Shown here piece by piece: positions 1-9,415 of a stretch of DNA of 64,000 nt. The notes under the pieces were generated by a model. It was given only the letters and a program-made list of their open reading frames with translations, was not told the origin of the DNA and searched no databases. This stretch comes from Delphinus delphis (taxonomy: Eukaryota; Chordata; Mammalia; Artiodactyla; Delphinidae), in contig NC_082697.1 of NCBI RefSeq assembly GCF_949987515.2, positions 19,661,730 to 19,725,729 of the forward strand, given 5' to 3'. A program made the position numbers and the translations under genes. Numbering within the stretch: position 1 is the first letter of the stretch; every line of letters begins with the position of its first letter.

Positions 1-475
1 GCAGAACAGATGACAGTAGTAGGGGCAGGGGCACAGACATGAAGAGGAGATGGTATTCCTGCCTTGGTAGGAAGCTATTGCTTCTGGATCCCCACAAGAC
101 TCACATAGTAAGTACTGAGATTCTAGTAATGTTTACATAAGCAGAAAAGACCTCCAATGGCAATGCAATGCCACACCCCAACTTCCTGAAAAGGACCTCA
201 TTTGATTGAGGCAGTGATAACGTTAGCTTTGGGTGACTCCCTAGGAGACTCATGATGCAGAAAAGGAAGACAGCAGCTCACGGCTTGACTCTCCTGGCTG
301 TGAGCGTCAGCTTTGACTCTGGGTTACCCTATTTCCCAAGCTGTGAGGGGCCATCTGTGGGGATAACTGGCATAAAGACTGGCATTCATTTAAGCTCTTT
401 GCTCTGAGTTCCTTTGGAAGATGAAACCTAGGTCTCAGGCTCTCCATCTACCTAGATCCTTGGTTTCCCTTAACA
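1..475. other. Unassigned non-coding DNA
   Basis: No repeat family, open frame of note or RNA structure was recognised here. Composition is ordinary mixed mammalian sequence. Confidence 0.5.
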
Positions 476-476
476 T

Positions 477-598
477 ATTTTTTTTTTTTGGTTGCACCAT
501 GTGGCATGTAAGATCTTAGTTCCCCAACCAGGGATAGAACCTGCACCCCCTGCAGTGGAAGCGAGGAGTCCTAACCACTGGACCACCAGGGAAGTCCC
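477..598 (-). repeat. CHR-type SINE, short copy
   Basis: Reading the minus strand gives the CHR SINE head: an AGGGACTTCCCTGGTGGTCC-like start near 598, a degenerate B box (GGTTCTATCCCTGG) around 530, and an oligo(T) run at 480-490 that is the A-tail on the minus strand. It is only about 120 bp and is CpG-poor, so it is an older member than the SINEs near 38.8 or 45.8 kb. Confidence 0.85.
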
Positions 599-839
599 TC
601 CCCTAACATCTTTAGATACTGGGAATCATACTCCTGTGATTGTCACTTTCTAAGCTTGAGTTCATATGAGGACTGGCAGGCTGGCCCCATTCCCGCTACT
701 CCTTCAGTCATGTCCATCAAGAGGCCACGTCCAGTATCTCTTCCAGGCATTTCTGTGTGTTACCGGTACCTTCTTCTGAAGGCATTGGCCTGGGAGCCCA
801 GCTCTTACTCTTAAAGTATCTTCCTTTCCCTGGAATCAG
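599..839. other. Unassigned non-coding DNA
   Basis: Nothing recognised. It could be the diverged 5' part of the LTR-like repeat that follows. Confidence 0.4.
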
Positions 840-1310
840 GGCAGAGTCTATGGGAGCTGGGACCAACAGGATGACTTGGAAGCGATGAAAAGCCAGGGTC
901 CAGGCTCAGGTTATAAGAAGCCAGCAGCTTCCACTTCCTGTCTCTAGAAACACTTGCTCTTAGATCTCTGGGCAATTGTGTAAGGAATCCAGTGCTCTTC
1001 TGGAGAGACCACTGGAGAGTCCTTGGGAAGCATGATGAGGGAAAGGAGCCCAGGTGAGATGAGCAGCCTGCTAAGAGAACCTGTCCTCCTCCAGATGTGG
1101 ATCCACCTGGGATCTTCAGACTAAGCCAGCCACTGGCTGAATGTCACCTAGAGAACCCAGGCAACGCCACAAGCAGCAGCAGAATAGGCCCATGGAGCCC
1201 TGCTTGAATTCCTGACCCACAAAATCATGAGGTACATACAATAAGATGATTTTTGTTCAAAGTCACTAAGTTTTGGCATACTTGGTTAGCTAGCAAGACA
1301 ACTGGAACAG
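840..1310 (+). repeat. Ancient MaLR-like (MLT1 class) LTR fragment
   Basis: The 3' half has the order typical of old MLT1-type LTRs: 'gaattcctgacccacaaaat', an ATAAGATG stretch where the family carries its AATAAA-like signal, then 'agtcactaagttttgg' and a terminal '...caactgg'. Family assignment is by eye, and the 5' edge is vague because of divergence. Confidence 0.5.
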
Positions 1311-2139
1311 AATCTCGAAGAATCTGAGTGAAGCCCTCCTAGAATGGTGGGTGGTTATTATTCCAAATGCCATCTATCTCAAGAGCTATAGTGTTGGCCA
1401 CACTTGACCAGACAGAGAGAGTTGGCACCTTCTGGGAGCAGAGACACCATCAGTTCCCATGTTGGGACAACAATAGCTGATATCCATAAGAGATATCAGC
1501 TATTGTTGATATCTGCCCCTTCCCCAGCAGGGCATGAGCCTTTAAGAAAACGCTGTCAAGCATTCCACTTAGAAGAGTTATTTCTATTTCAAAGATTTTT
1601 GTTGAAATGGGATCAAAATAAAGGAAAGTCCCTGGAAGACCAAGACACAGTGACTTGGGAAAGTAGAACACAATGACTCTTAGCCTGATGACTCAGCTGA
1701 CTTAATCCCGCCCTCAGGAGTAGACTGGGTCTGGGGGAAAAAAACACAATAACAATGAACCCCTGAAACCCACAGCTTCAGGTAGAGGTTTTCAATCAGA
1801 AGCATTACCAAACCCAGCTTTTAGCACCAATGGCTCCCAGGAGAAAAGTGCTAGTGATTTTCCAGATAAAGCTTTCTCTCTCTTTCTGCCCACCCCTCTT
1901 CTTGTTGGATGAAACCAGGAGCACCGAGAGCCCCTGAAACCTCAGTCCCAGAAAGACAAAAGCAACACCCTGTCCTCCCAAACCCCCGCCCCCCAAGTTA
2001 TGTCCAGGGAAAACCAGATCTGTACAGGCAAAGAGGAAGTGCCAAGGCAAGGGCCCTGCTAAGATTACAGGCTGTTAATAAGGAAGGACAGAAGCCAGGA
2101 GGTTTGATGTACAAGTCGACAAGCAGAGGTTAAGGGGGG
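1311..2139. other. Unassigned non-coding DNA
   Basis: No family recognised. It contains a perfect hairpin at 1468-1508, listed separately. The overlapping open frames on both strands are short (73-90 codons) and unlike known proteins. Confidence 0.5.
1468..1508. repeat. Perfect 17-bp inverted repeat (hairpin)
   Basis: CAACAATAGCTGATATC at 1468-1484 is followed by a 7-nt loop at 1485-1491 and its exact reverse complement at 1492-1508. No recognised transposon surrounds it. It may be the centre of a decayed palindromic MITE or a local inverted duplication. Confidence 0.9.
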
Positions 2140-2420
2140 AGAGCCAGGCAGGCTCATTTGCAAACTTGGTCCTGTTTCATTAAATGAGAGCCGAGACAGC
2201 CTGTCTCAGTCCAGCAGAGAAGGACCTCATTATCCACGTAGGGAGCAAGAGATAAGAATCTTTTAATAATTGCTGGGAATTTTTTTATTATGATGTGGAA
2301 TGCCAATTTGGGCCTCTCCTCACAGGCTGGATACAAACAGCCTCCTTGGGAGTCAAAGCCGCTCCCCTCTGGCTGTGGTCATTAAGGACAAAGAGGAGAG
2401 AGATGGATGTTTGCTGAGAG
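2140..2420. other. Repeat-free block, possible conserved non-coding element
   Basis: No transposon signature. The block has AT-rich motifs (TAATAATTG, CATTAAATG) of the kind bound by homeodomain proteins, interspersed with unique mixed sequence. Calling it conserved is an inference from texture only. Confidence 0.25.
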
Positions 2421-2811
2421 AAAAGGGGCTCAGGGGGCCCCCTTGGCTGCCAGGAGCTGGCTTTCCACCAGGCAGCCCCGGGACTGGCTATCCTGTCTCC
2501 AGGACATTCCCGGAGCCCTGGGAGGCCAGCTGTCCAGGCTTGCCATCCTGGGTCCTATTTCCCTGTCTTCAGTTAGCCCTGAGTCTCCTTAAGGCATTCA
2601 GAATATCTGCAAAAGCCTGAGCTATTATTTTCTTCCACTTTTCAAAACGTCCAGTATAAGGATTTAAACAGAAACTTTATATCATGACTGGAGAGAGACA
2701 AGGCATGCTTCCTGTTCTGAGCAGCTATTAACTGTCCAAGTACAATGAAAACTCGACAACGATATTATGTTTTACCTGGACATCCTTGCCTACCAGAGAC
2801 CTGGCTCTTTC

Positions 2812-2869
2812 TTCGTTTAAACGAAAGCTTCGAAAGGAGTTAAGGGTTCTAGACACTCTAGAACTAACT
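2812..2869. repeat. Paired palindromes
   Basis: TTCGTTTAAACGAA at 2812-2825 is a perfect 14-bp palindrome. Twenty bases on, GTTCTAGA (2846-2853) and TCTAGAAC (2857-2864) form an 8-bp stem with a 3-nt loop. The stem extends by AGTTA/TAACT (2838-2842 and 2865-2869) across a 3-nt bulge. Confidence 0.85.
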
Positions 2870-3242
2870 TGATGCATTGCCTTTAAGGTAATCTCGAGAA
2901 GGAAAGAGAATTGAGAAGGGAATGACTTCTTTTTTCTTGATGTGAGTTCACCTCACGATTGGTGGAAGAATCCAGATTTGCGACACTCCCCTTAGGGGCC
3001 TCTTGTTGGAAACCCCGGATTGAAGACCTGTCTCCCGGGGCAGCATCTTGTCAGGCAGGGGCTGCAGTTCACCCTCAAAGGCTTAGAAGAAGGAAGATTA
3101 AGGCATAACCAGCCCTGCAAGGTGCTGATCCTCTGGCCCTGGGCTGTGCTGGGGGTCCCCTTTGATCCCACACAGCTGGGCTTTTAGCCCAACAAGCCAA
3201 AGTGTTCCCACAAGTGGGTCCTTAATTCTTTCCACCGGCCTC

Positions 3243-3304
3243 TCTCCCCCTCCTGCCTTCGCCGCCTCGAGGTCCCTTCCCTTTCCTCTCCCCCCTCCCT
3301 CCCT
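3243..3304 (-). other. Minus-strand G-rich tract with G-quadruplex pattern
   Basis: The plus strand is almost all pyrimidine here. The minus strand reads several runs of three to six G separated by one to three bases around 3280-3304, which fits the usual G4 pattern. Function is unknown. Confidence 0.55.
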
Positions 3305-3689
3305 ACATCGTGCCCCTTCGGGTAGATGCTGAATGACAGTGATGGTGGGTTTGAAGTCCAAGGTGTCAGGAGCAATGAGGCATCTTGGAGTCAGAGGGGC
3401 CTGGCTGTTTCCATCTCCAGGGGCGAGGGCACCGTGCCCGAGACTGTAGGCTGGGGGAGCTGTCTGAGCGTTTGCTCAGGGCCTGCTCCTTGGCTGGATT
3501 TCAGAGAGGCCTGAGAAAGCCGGGGTGGTGCTCACTCCCTAGTGAGAGCTGTGCTGACAGCTCCGAGGCTCCCGAGGGTCCCTGGTGCCCCAGCAGCTCC
3601 CAGGCAGACTGGCCGCCTCAGCACCTTTCTTGCCTACTCGCTGCTGCACTTCCGACATCACCCGGAGCAATCATTCATTACTAAAAACA

Positions 3690-4159
3690 ATAATAATTAT
3701 CTGATAATTATAATTATAATATAATTATAATATATAATTTATATTATATATATAATTATAATATATTATATATTATAATATATATATAATTATATATTTA
3801 TATATAATATATATTATATATATTTATATTTATATATTTATATAAATATATATTATAATATATAATATATTATAATTATATATTTATATTATATAAATTA
3901 TATAAAAATATATTTATATTTAATATATATTATATATATTTATATAATATATATAAATATAATATATATATTTATATATATATTTATATATATAATTATA
4001 TATAATTATATATATTATATAATTATATATAATTATATATAATATAATTATATATAATTATATATATTATATAATATATATAATTATATATAATATAATT
4101 ATATTATATTATATAATATATATTATAATATATAATTATAATATAATTATAATAATAAT
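3690..4159. repeat. 470-bp pure A/T tract (TATA/TAATTA repeats)
   Basis: Almost every base is A or T, built from interleaved TATATA, ATAATTATA and TATTTATA units. The tract is self-complementary throughout, and ATAATTATAATATAATTATAAT-type units occur at both edges. It is a low-complexity palindromic AT-rich repeat, able in principle to form cruciforms. Exact length may be unreliable because such tracts slip in sequencing and assembly. Confidence 0.95.
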
Positions 4160-4174
4160 CACAGCTACTGGGTC

Positions 4175-4345
4175 CTGGGGGGCAAGGAGTGTGCTCTTAG
4201 GAGCAGAAACCTCTGGGTTTGAATAACGTGTTTGCCACTTCCTAGCAGTGCAACATTAGAGGACTGATGTAACATGCCTGAACCTCAGTTTACTTACCTG
4301 TACTAATGGGATGATCGTGGTACCTAACTGGGCTGAGATTCGAAG
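4175..4345 (+). repeat. MIR SINE
   Basis: It follows the MIR core: 'ctgggtttgaat...tttgccacttcctagcagtgcaac...cctcagtttacttacctgta...atgggatgat'. Diverged, ancient tRNA-derived SINE. Confidence 0.8.
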
Positions 4346-5251
4346 GCACAAAGAGGCTGAGCTGCACACAGAGATGAGGCAGGATGCAGGCAAGAAAAGG
4401 ATGGAGCTGTGGTGTAGCTTTGCGGACACACGTGGGACATGAGTCCGAATGATGCTTCACCACCACTCAGTTAATCCCAGAGTCTTGGTCTCTTTATGCA
4501 GTAAATGGGAATAATTGTACCTCCCAAGATGGTTGAAAGAATGGAGTTTAGCTGTGAAACCTCCTGTAAGGAGGATGGGGAAGAAGTCCCATTCACACCC
4601 AAGAAAGCAGAGAGAGGCCAGAGTGGAAGTGCAAGATGAACATGCTCAGACCTGGCTTTCAAGGCACCGTATTGTTGGCCTTTGAACTTCATGTCTCTGA
4701 CCTTGACTTCTTTCCAGCCCAGACCTTCTCCAATCTGGCTTATCTCCACATGTGCATGGACCAATTGATACAAGCTTCTAAATCTAAGGAGCTTATTTCT
4801 TCTATCCCGAATGTGCATCTTTCTCCTCTTTATCAGCTGGCATTGTATACACCTTGAAGTCACCTCCTCCAAGAGACTTTTCTGTTTTTGAAGCACAGAA
4901 TGCCATATAAAGAGAACTCAGCCTTTTCATATGAAATTGCTTGCTTCTCTAAGTCATGTGTTAAAAAAAGTTGGCCCTGGTGCTAGAGAAGCTGCCCTGG
5001 TCCCCTGCTCATCGCAAACCTGAAACAGAAGCTTTGGTGACTGCAGATGACTTCAGAGTTACCATCCATATCGTTCTGTTAATGGGGTGATTTTCAGCTG
5101 AGGAGATTCTCCAGCAGTGTGTTCTCAACTTGAATGAACACCAGGGATAAACTAGAATGCTGTGGTAGGAGACCTAGTTCATATAGTTAGAAATGGAGGA
5201 GAGAGGCAGCATTTTTTCTAGTTCATTTGGTGCACAGGCAACATGCTATTC
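4346..5251. other. Unassigned; MIR-tail-like at about 4465-4560, L2-like at about 4640-4890
   Basis: The stretch near 4490-4560 ('ctctttatgcagtaaatgggaataattgtacctccc') resembles the second half of MIR on the plus strand. Near 4850 'cacctcctccaagagac' resembles an L2 3' end. Both are weak. A 141-codon minus-strand open frame at 4471-4896 overlaps these and has no recognisable domain. Confidence 0.35.
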
Positions 5252-5266
5252 AAAATTAAGTTTCAG

Positions 5267-5668
5267 GTACTTCCCTGGTGGTCCAGTGGTCAAGAGTCTG
5301 CCTTCCAATGTGGGGAATGCAGGTTCTATCCCTGCTCAGGGAACTAAGATCCCACATGCTGCGGGGCAACTAAGCCTGCGTGCCATAACTATTGAGCTCG
5401 CGTGCCTCAATGAGAGAGCCCACATGCTGCAAACTGCAGAGCCCACACACCCTGGAGCTCACCTGGCACAATTAGAGAGAGAAAACCTGCATACCACAAC
5501 TAGATAGAAGCCGGAGCAGACCGTGCACCGTAACGAAAAGATGCTGTATGCCTCAGCAAAGATCCCGTGTGCCGCAGCTAAGACCTGACGCAGCCAAAAA
5601 AAAAAAATAAGGAAAATAAATAAATTAAATAAATAAATATTTTAAAAAAACGATATGTCATTTAAAAA
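5267..5668 (+). mobile_element. CHR-type SINE, long form, with 15-bp target duplication
   Basis: It starts GTACTTCCCTGGTGGTCC, has a B box near 5325 and tandem-like 'actgagcc/acatgctgc' body units, and ends in an A-rich tail. AAAATTAAGTTTCAG is duplicated exactly at 5252-5266 and 5669-5683, marking the L1-driven insertion. The body has lost many CpGs, so it is moderately old. Confidence 0.9.
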
Positions 5669-5699
5669 AAAATTAAGTTTCAGAGGCAACATTGATGCC

Positions 5700-6115
5700 A
5701 TCCTGATCTTGAGCACCGTCACAGATACACATGCTCTTCAACACTCTGGCTGCCAATCCAGCCTTCTGACTCCCTATGCCTGAGTCCCCCTTTCCACCAT
5801 GCTCCAATGCCGGCCTTCTCTTTCTTCAGGCTTCTACTTAAAAGACATCTTCTCCAGGAAAGCTCCCCTGACCACACTATATAAAGTCACACAACCTCCA
5901 TCATTTTCTCTCCCTTCCTCCTATTAAGTTCTTTGGTAATACTTATTGCAATCAAAAGTGTTTTATTTTTATCATTATCTACCTGAGTATTTTTTGTCTC
6001 TCCCTGTATAATATGAGGTTCATGGTTTTAAGAGCCTTCTTCTTGTTTGCCAAGATAGCCTAAAAGATCTGGTGTATTAGGTGTTAACAGGTGTTTGTTG
6101 AATGAATACAGGAAG
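5700..6115 (+). repeat. L2 LINE 3' end
   Basis: Contains the L2 3' signature: 'gacatcttctccaggaaagctcccctgaccac', then a T-rich UTR, ending 'gtgtttgttgaatgaata'. Non-coding fossil. Confidence 0.85.
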
Positions 6116-6649
6116 GTCCAAAGGGGCTCTGGGTGCACCATGAAATAGACTTTTGAGACAAAGAGCTTCCAGAGGAAAAACAGCCCATGAACTGCTCAGG
6201 AACCCCTGGTAACATCATCCCCGTTTCTTCCTTTACCCTTGCACAGTGCTTTCAGGCACAAATGATTGCCTCCAAATCAAAGCCAGTACAAAATTAAAGC
6301 TTTATCATGATAACCAATCAGCCACAGTTCCTTCTGTGTCTGAAAACTCTACGCAGAGAAAGAAAGAACCCTCTTTGGATGGTGAAGTTGATAAGGATGA
6401 ACTGGAACTCTAAACAAAGTACTGAGCTAAGTCATGTGGGCTCTCCTCACTCGTTTTTGCATGAAGTGCTTTGAACTGGTGACATCCCAGAGAAGCAAGT
6501 CTGTAAACCCTGTTAAAGGCAGACACATTGTGTATTCGGCTTCAGTTGCCTCTCTTACCTAATTCCTCAATTCGTTGCAAGTCCAACCTCAGGGCTTGTC
6601 AAAGACAGGCCAACAGAGCAACATCTACCACAATGGGAGTGGGTATTTC
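6116..6649. other. Unassigned non-coding DNA
   Basis: Nothing recognised. Confidence 0.5.
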
Positions 6650-6850
6650 TACAGTGGCTAAGAGCTCACGTGTCAAAGCTCGATGGAGTGGGCTTTAAAT
6701 TCTGGCTTCCACACCACAAGTTACTTGTCAGACCTCAGACAATTCAATTAACCTAACTCAGTCTCAGTTTGATGTCTGCAAAATGGGGATAAAAATACCT
6801 CTCTCATGAGATTTATGTGAAGAGTAAATGAGTCAATAATGGAAAAGAAA
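6650..6850 (+). repeat. MIR SINE
   Basis: MIR order is clear: 'tacagtggctaagagctca...ttctggcttccacacca...cctaactcagtctcagtttgatgtctgcaaaatggggataaaaatacctctctcatgagat'. Confidence 0.85.
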
Positions 6851-7339
6851 TGGCTAATATTATTATAATGTGTTTGGGGATTTTCCCCACTGTAGCTGTG
6901 ACTCACTGGGTTATTATACTCTTCACTCATCCATTTTGCCTAAATCTACTTCATAGAACTCCTTGCGACCAACAGTACAAATGCTCTGTGCATGACAACA
7001 TAAAACTGCCACTGCCTTCAGAGAGTTGATGCACTTATACAAGAGAATGCTACATGCACAGATTATTGGAAAACAATTTGGGAAATTTTAAATAAAGGTA
7101 GGAAAATATATGAAGTACCCAGAGGAATGAGCAATCTCATTTCTTGGGCTCGTCATGGAAAGCTTCATGGGGAATGTGGCTTTTGAGCTGGATGCAAGGT
7201 CAGGAAAACGACAGGAGGGAGGATGTGTGTAAAGGCACAGAAGTGTGTGAGGGGACTGCAACCTCCCTGGGGGCTGAGGATTCAGGCTGTGCTAGAGTGC
7301 CTGGGGTGGAGTCATGACAGGTGCAAGATGAGTCACATA
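6851..7339. other. Unassigned; part may be an ancient repeat (about 7150-7290)
   Basis: The segment 'gagctggatgcaaggtcagg...gtaaaggcacagaagtgtg' resembles an old mammalian interspersed repeat also hinted at near 11.9 and 37.5 kb. The family was not assigned. Confidence 0.35.
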
Positions 7340-7472
7340 GACTTGGTTGTACAGTTGGATGGGGAACTTGTGGATACTGAGGACCAACTGCAGGGGGCGT
7401 AAACATGTGCAGATTTTGGTATCTGTGGGGGTCTGGGAACCAACTCCCTATGGATATCGAGAGATGACTGTA
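7340..7472 (+). repeat. Tigger-type DNA transposon fossil (MER2-like)
   Basis: The right part, 'attttggtatctgtgggggtctgggaacc...tatggatatcgagagatgactgta', matches the end of MER2-like Tigger elements. The left part, 'gaacttgtggatactgaggaccaactg', looks like the opposite terminal arm. Most of the interior is absent. Confidence 0.6.
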
Positions 7473-8629
7473 CCTTCTTGTGAGGCCCTTGGAGAACCAA
7501 AGAAGTCAGGAGTTGCGGGGAGGGTGCTTGGCCAGGTTTATGTTAGAAACAGGGCAAGAGTGACAGCAGGTGGAACATTCAAGAAGCTGGTGTATTCACC
7601 CATTCTGGAGACAATACAGACTCATCTGCAGCAGGACATTGGGGTAGAGGGAGAAAAGCCAGAGGACTATTTGGAAGGCTCATGGAAATGCTGGGTAAAC
7701 GGGTGGCAGAGCAGACATCCGCATGAAGGAGGTTTCTTGGAGTAGCAACCAAACTTAGTGAAACGAATCAGAACGGACCTGTGCTCATATCCCTGTCAGC
7801 TGTTTGTCAGTCCCCGGAGGAGCTGAGGAAGTTGGAATAAGCCCTTCCCCACTGCATCAAGCCAGGGAAGGTAGGGCCACCTTATGACTTGACGTATGAG
7901 TTCAAAGGAGTTTGGCACTTCAGACTAATGGAAAAATCCATGTCCTGCTAGACCATCTTCCCTGACAATATTGTCTTTGGGATGCATCCATTCCCACTTT
8001 TTTCCTTTGGTTGTTACTTTGACCGTGACATCTCCTTTGGGTAGTGGGAGTGAGGCCTCAGAACCCAGCAGTTACAGTAAATGATGTCCACTGGAAAGGC
8101 CCTCTGCCTGCTGACCTCTCCCTGGAACTCCAGGCCACTCATAGTTTAGCCTGGTCATCCAGTGGGTCAAGGGAGCAGCAAGGAGAATGGGGAGAAAGAT
8201 GATCCATAGCATTGCACTGAGGCTCAAGCCTGCCAGGAAAAGCTATGCTTCTGAATGTGTATCTCCTGTCATTAGCAAAACACACGGGGTCCAAGGATGC
8301 TCCCTAAGACTGGGCTAATTCTCTGATGTTCCAGCAGCACTATCTCCGCAGGGGGTGGGCAAGAGAATGCTCTCACATAGAAGGACTGGCAAGACTGGGG
8401 CAGGGGTCCTGCCTATGCCACAGAGGCAAAATGAGAGAGAGAGAGACACACACATACATCTAAGGGGAAGTTAACAAGAATAAAATAAAGATAGATAGCA
8501 TTTTTTTGTAGCCTTAACCTATATCAGACAATGTACCAGACAATGCTACGAGGCAGGAACATTCCCATCCCTATCAACTTTCCCCTGAATAACTGCAAGG
8601 AAGTCCTAAGAGGTTCCCACATTACCTTC
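7473..8629. other. Unassigned non-coding DNA
   Basis: No family recognised. A 132-codon frame spanning 7347-7745 starts inside the Tigger fossil and has no domain, so it is not called as a gene. Confidence 0.5.
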
Positions 8630-9205
8630 CATAGAGCGGCCACAGCTACCCTCTCAATCTGTAAATCACATCACGAAGCTGCCTTTCTCAGAATCCTCCC
8701 ATTACTTCCCTTCTTCTTTAGAATAACAACCAGAGTCTCTACCGGAGATGTCAAGGCCACCCGTGCTCACTTGTCTCCACCTCTCTCTCCTTTGCTCACT
8801 CTGCTCCAATCCCTCTAGCCACCCTGCTGCTCCTTAGACTGAAAGCCTCAGGTCCTTTGCACATCTGTTTCCTCTGCTTGGAACCTTCTTCCTGCACAAC
8901 TCAGCATAGCTTGCTCTCTCATTTCATTCACATATTTGCTCAAAAGTCTCTTGGGAGAGGACTTCTCTGACAGTTTTAGCTAAGAGAGCACTGCTCTCTA
9001 CTGCCTTACACTTTTATCTTTTCATTGTAACACTCACCACCTGACATACCACGTGTCCTTTTGTTCACTGTTGATTCTCTGCCTCCCCAACTAGAATGTA
9101 AGTTTATGAAGGCAAGGGTTTGTTGTGCTTCTTCCTTGTATTCTCAAGGGTAAAAAAGTGTCTGGCTTGTAGAGTTTGTCCAATAAATACTACTGAATAT
9201 AAGAG
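8630..9205 (+). repeat. L2 LINE 3' end
   Basis: A long L2 3' portion: 'cctttgcacatctgtttcctctgcttggaac', then 'tgcctccccaactagaatgtaag', then 'tgtctggcttgtagagtttgtccaataaatact'. Typical non-coding fossil; the 95-codon frame at 8531-8818 lies partly in it. Confidence 0.9.
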
Positions 9206-9209
9206 TGAG

Positions 9210-9415
9210 TGGAGAAATTATTATGGGCCAAGCTCAATGCCTTTATGTTATTTAATCCTTCTATCAAATTGTTGAGGGAGCTTCCACTGTTACTCCTATT
9301 CTGCAAATGAGGAAAGGGAAGTTTTCAGGGGTGGGATAATTTGCTTGGTGTGGCAATGCTAGTGGGCAGGAGAGCAGGGATTGCAGCCCAGATGGTCAGA
9401 TTCTCTGGTCCATTA
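9210..9415 (-). repeat. MIR SINE
   Basis: The plus strand shows the reverse complement of MIR: 'ttatgttatttaatccttctatcaa...ctattctgcaaatgaggaaagggaag...ggagagcagggattgcagcccagatggtcagattct'. Confidence 0.8.

Larger units (their letters stand above)
2421..3680. other. Unassigned, moderately GC-rich non-coding DNA
   Basis: No repeat family or exon was recognised. It contains two tight palindromes at 2812-2869 and a C-rich strand asymmetry at 3243-3304, both listed separately. Open frames of up to 106 codons overlap on both strands and show no domain. Confidence 0.5.

Noticed and set aside
3243..3684. CpG-island promoter
   Set aside because: GC is raised but CpGs are sparse and the region is mainly polypyrimidine followed by an AT tract; no exon nearby.
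4471..4896. 141-codon minus-strand frame
   Set aside because: Overlaps MIR/L2-like remnants and has no recognisable domain; chance frame.
7347..7745. 132-codon plus-strand frame
   Set aside because: Starts inside a Tigger fossil, has no domain and no splice or promoter context.
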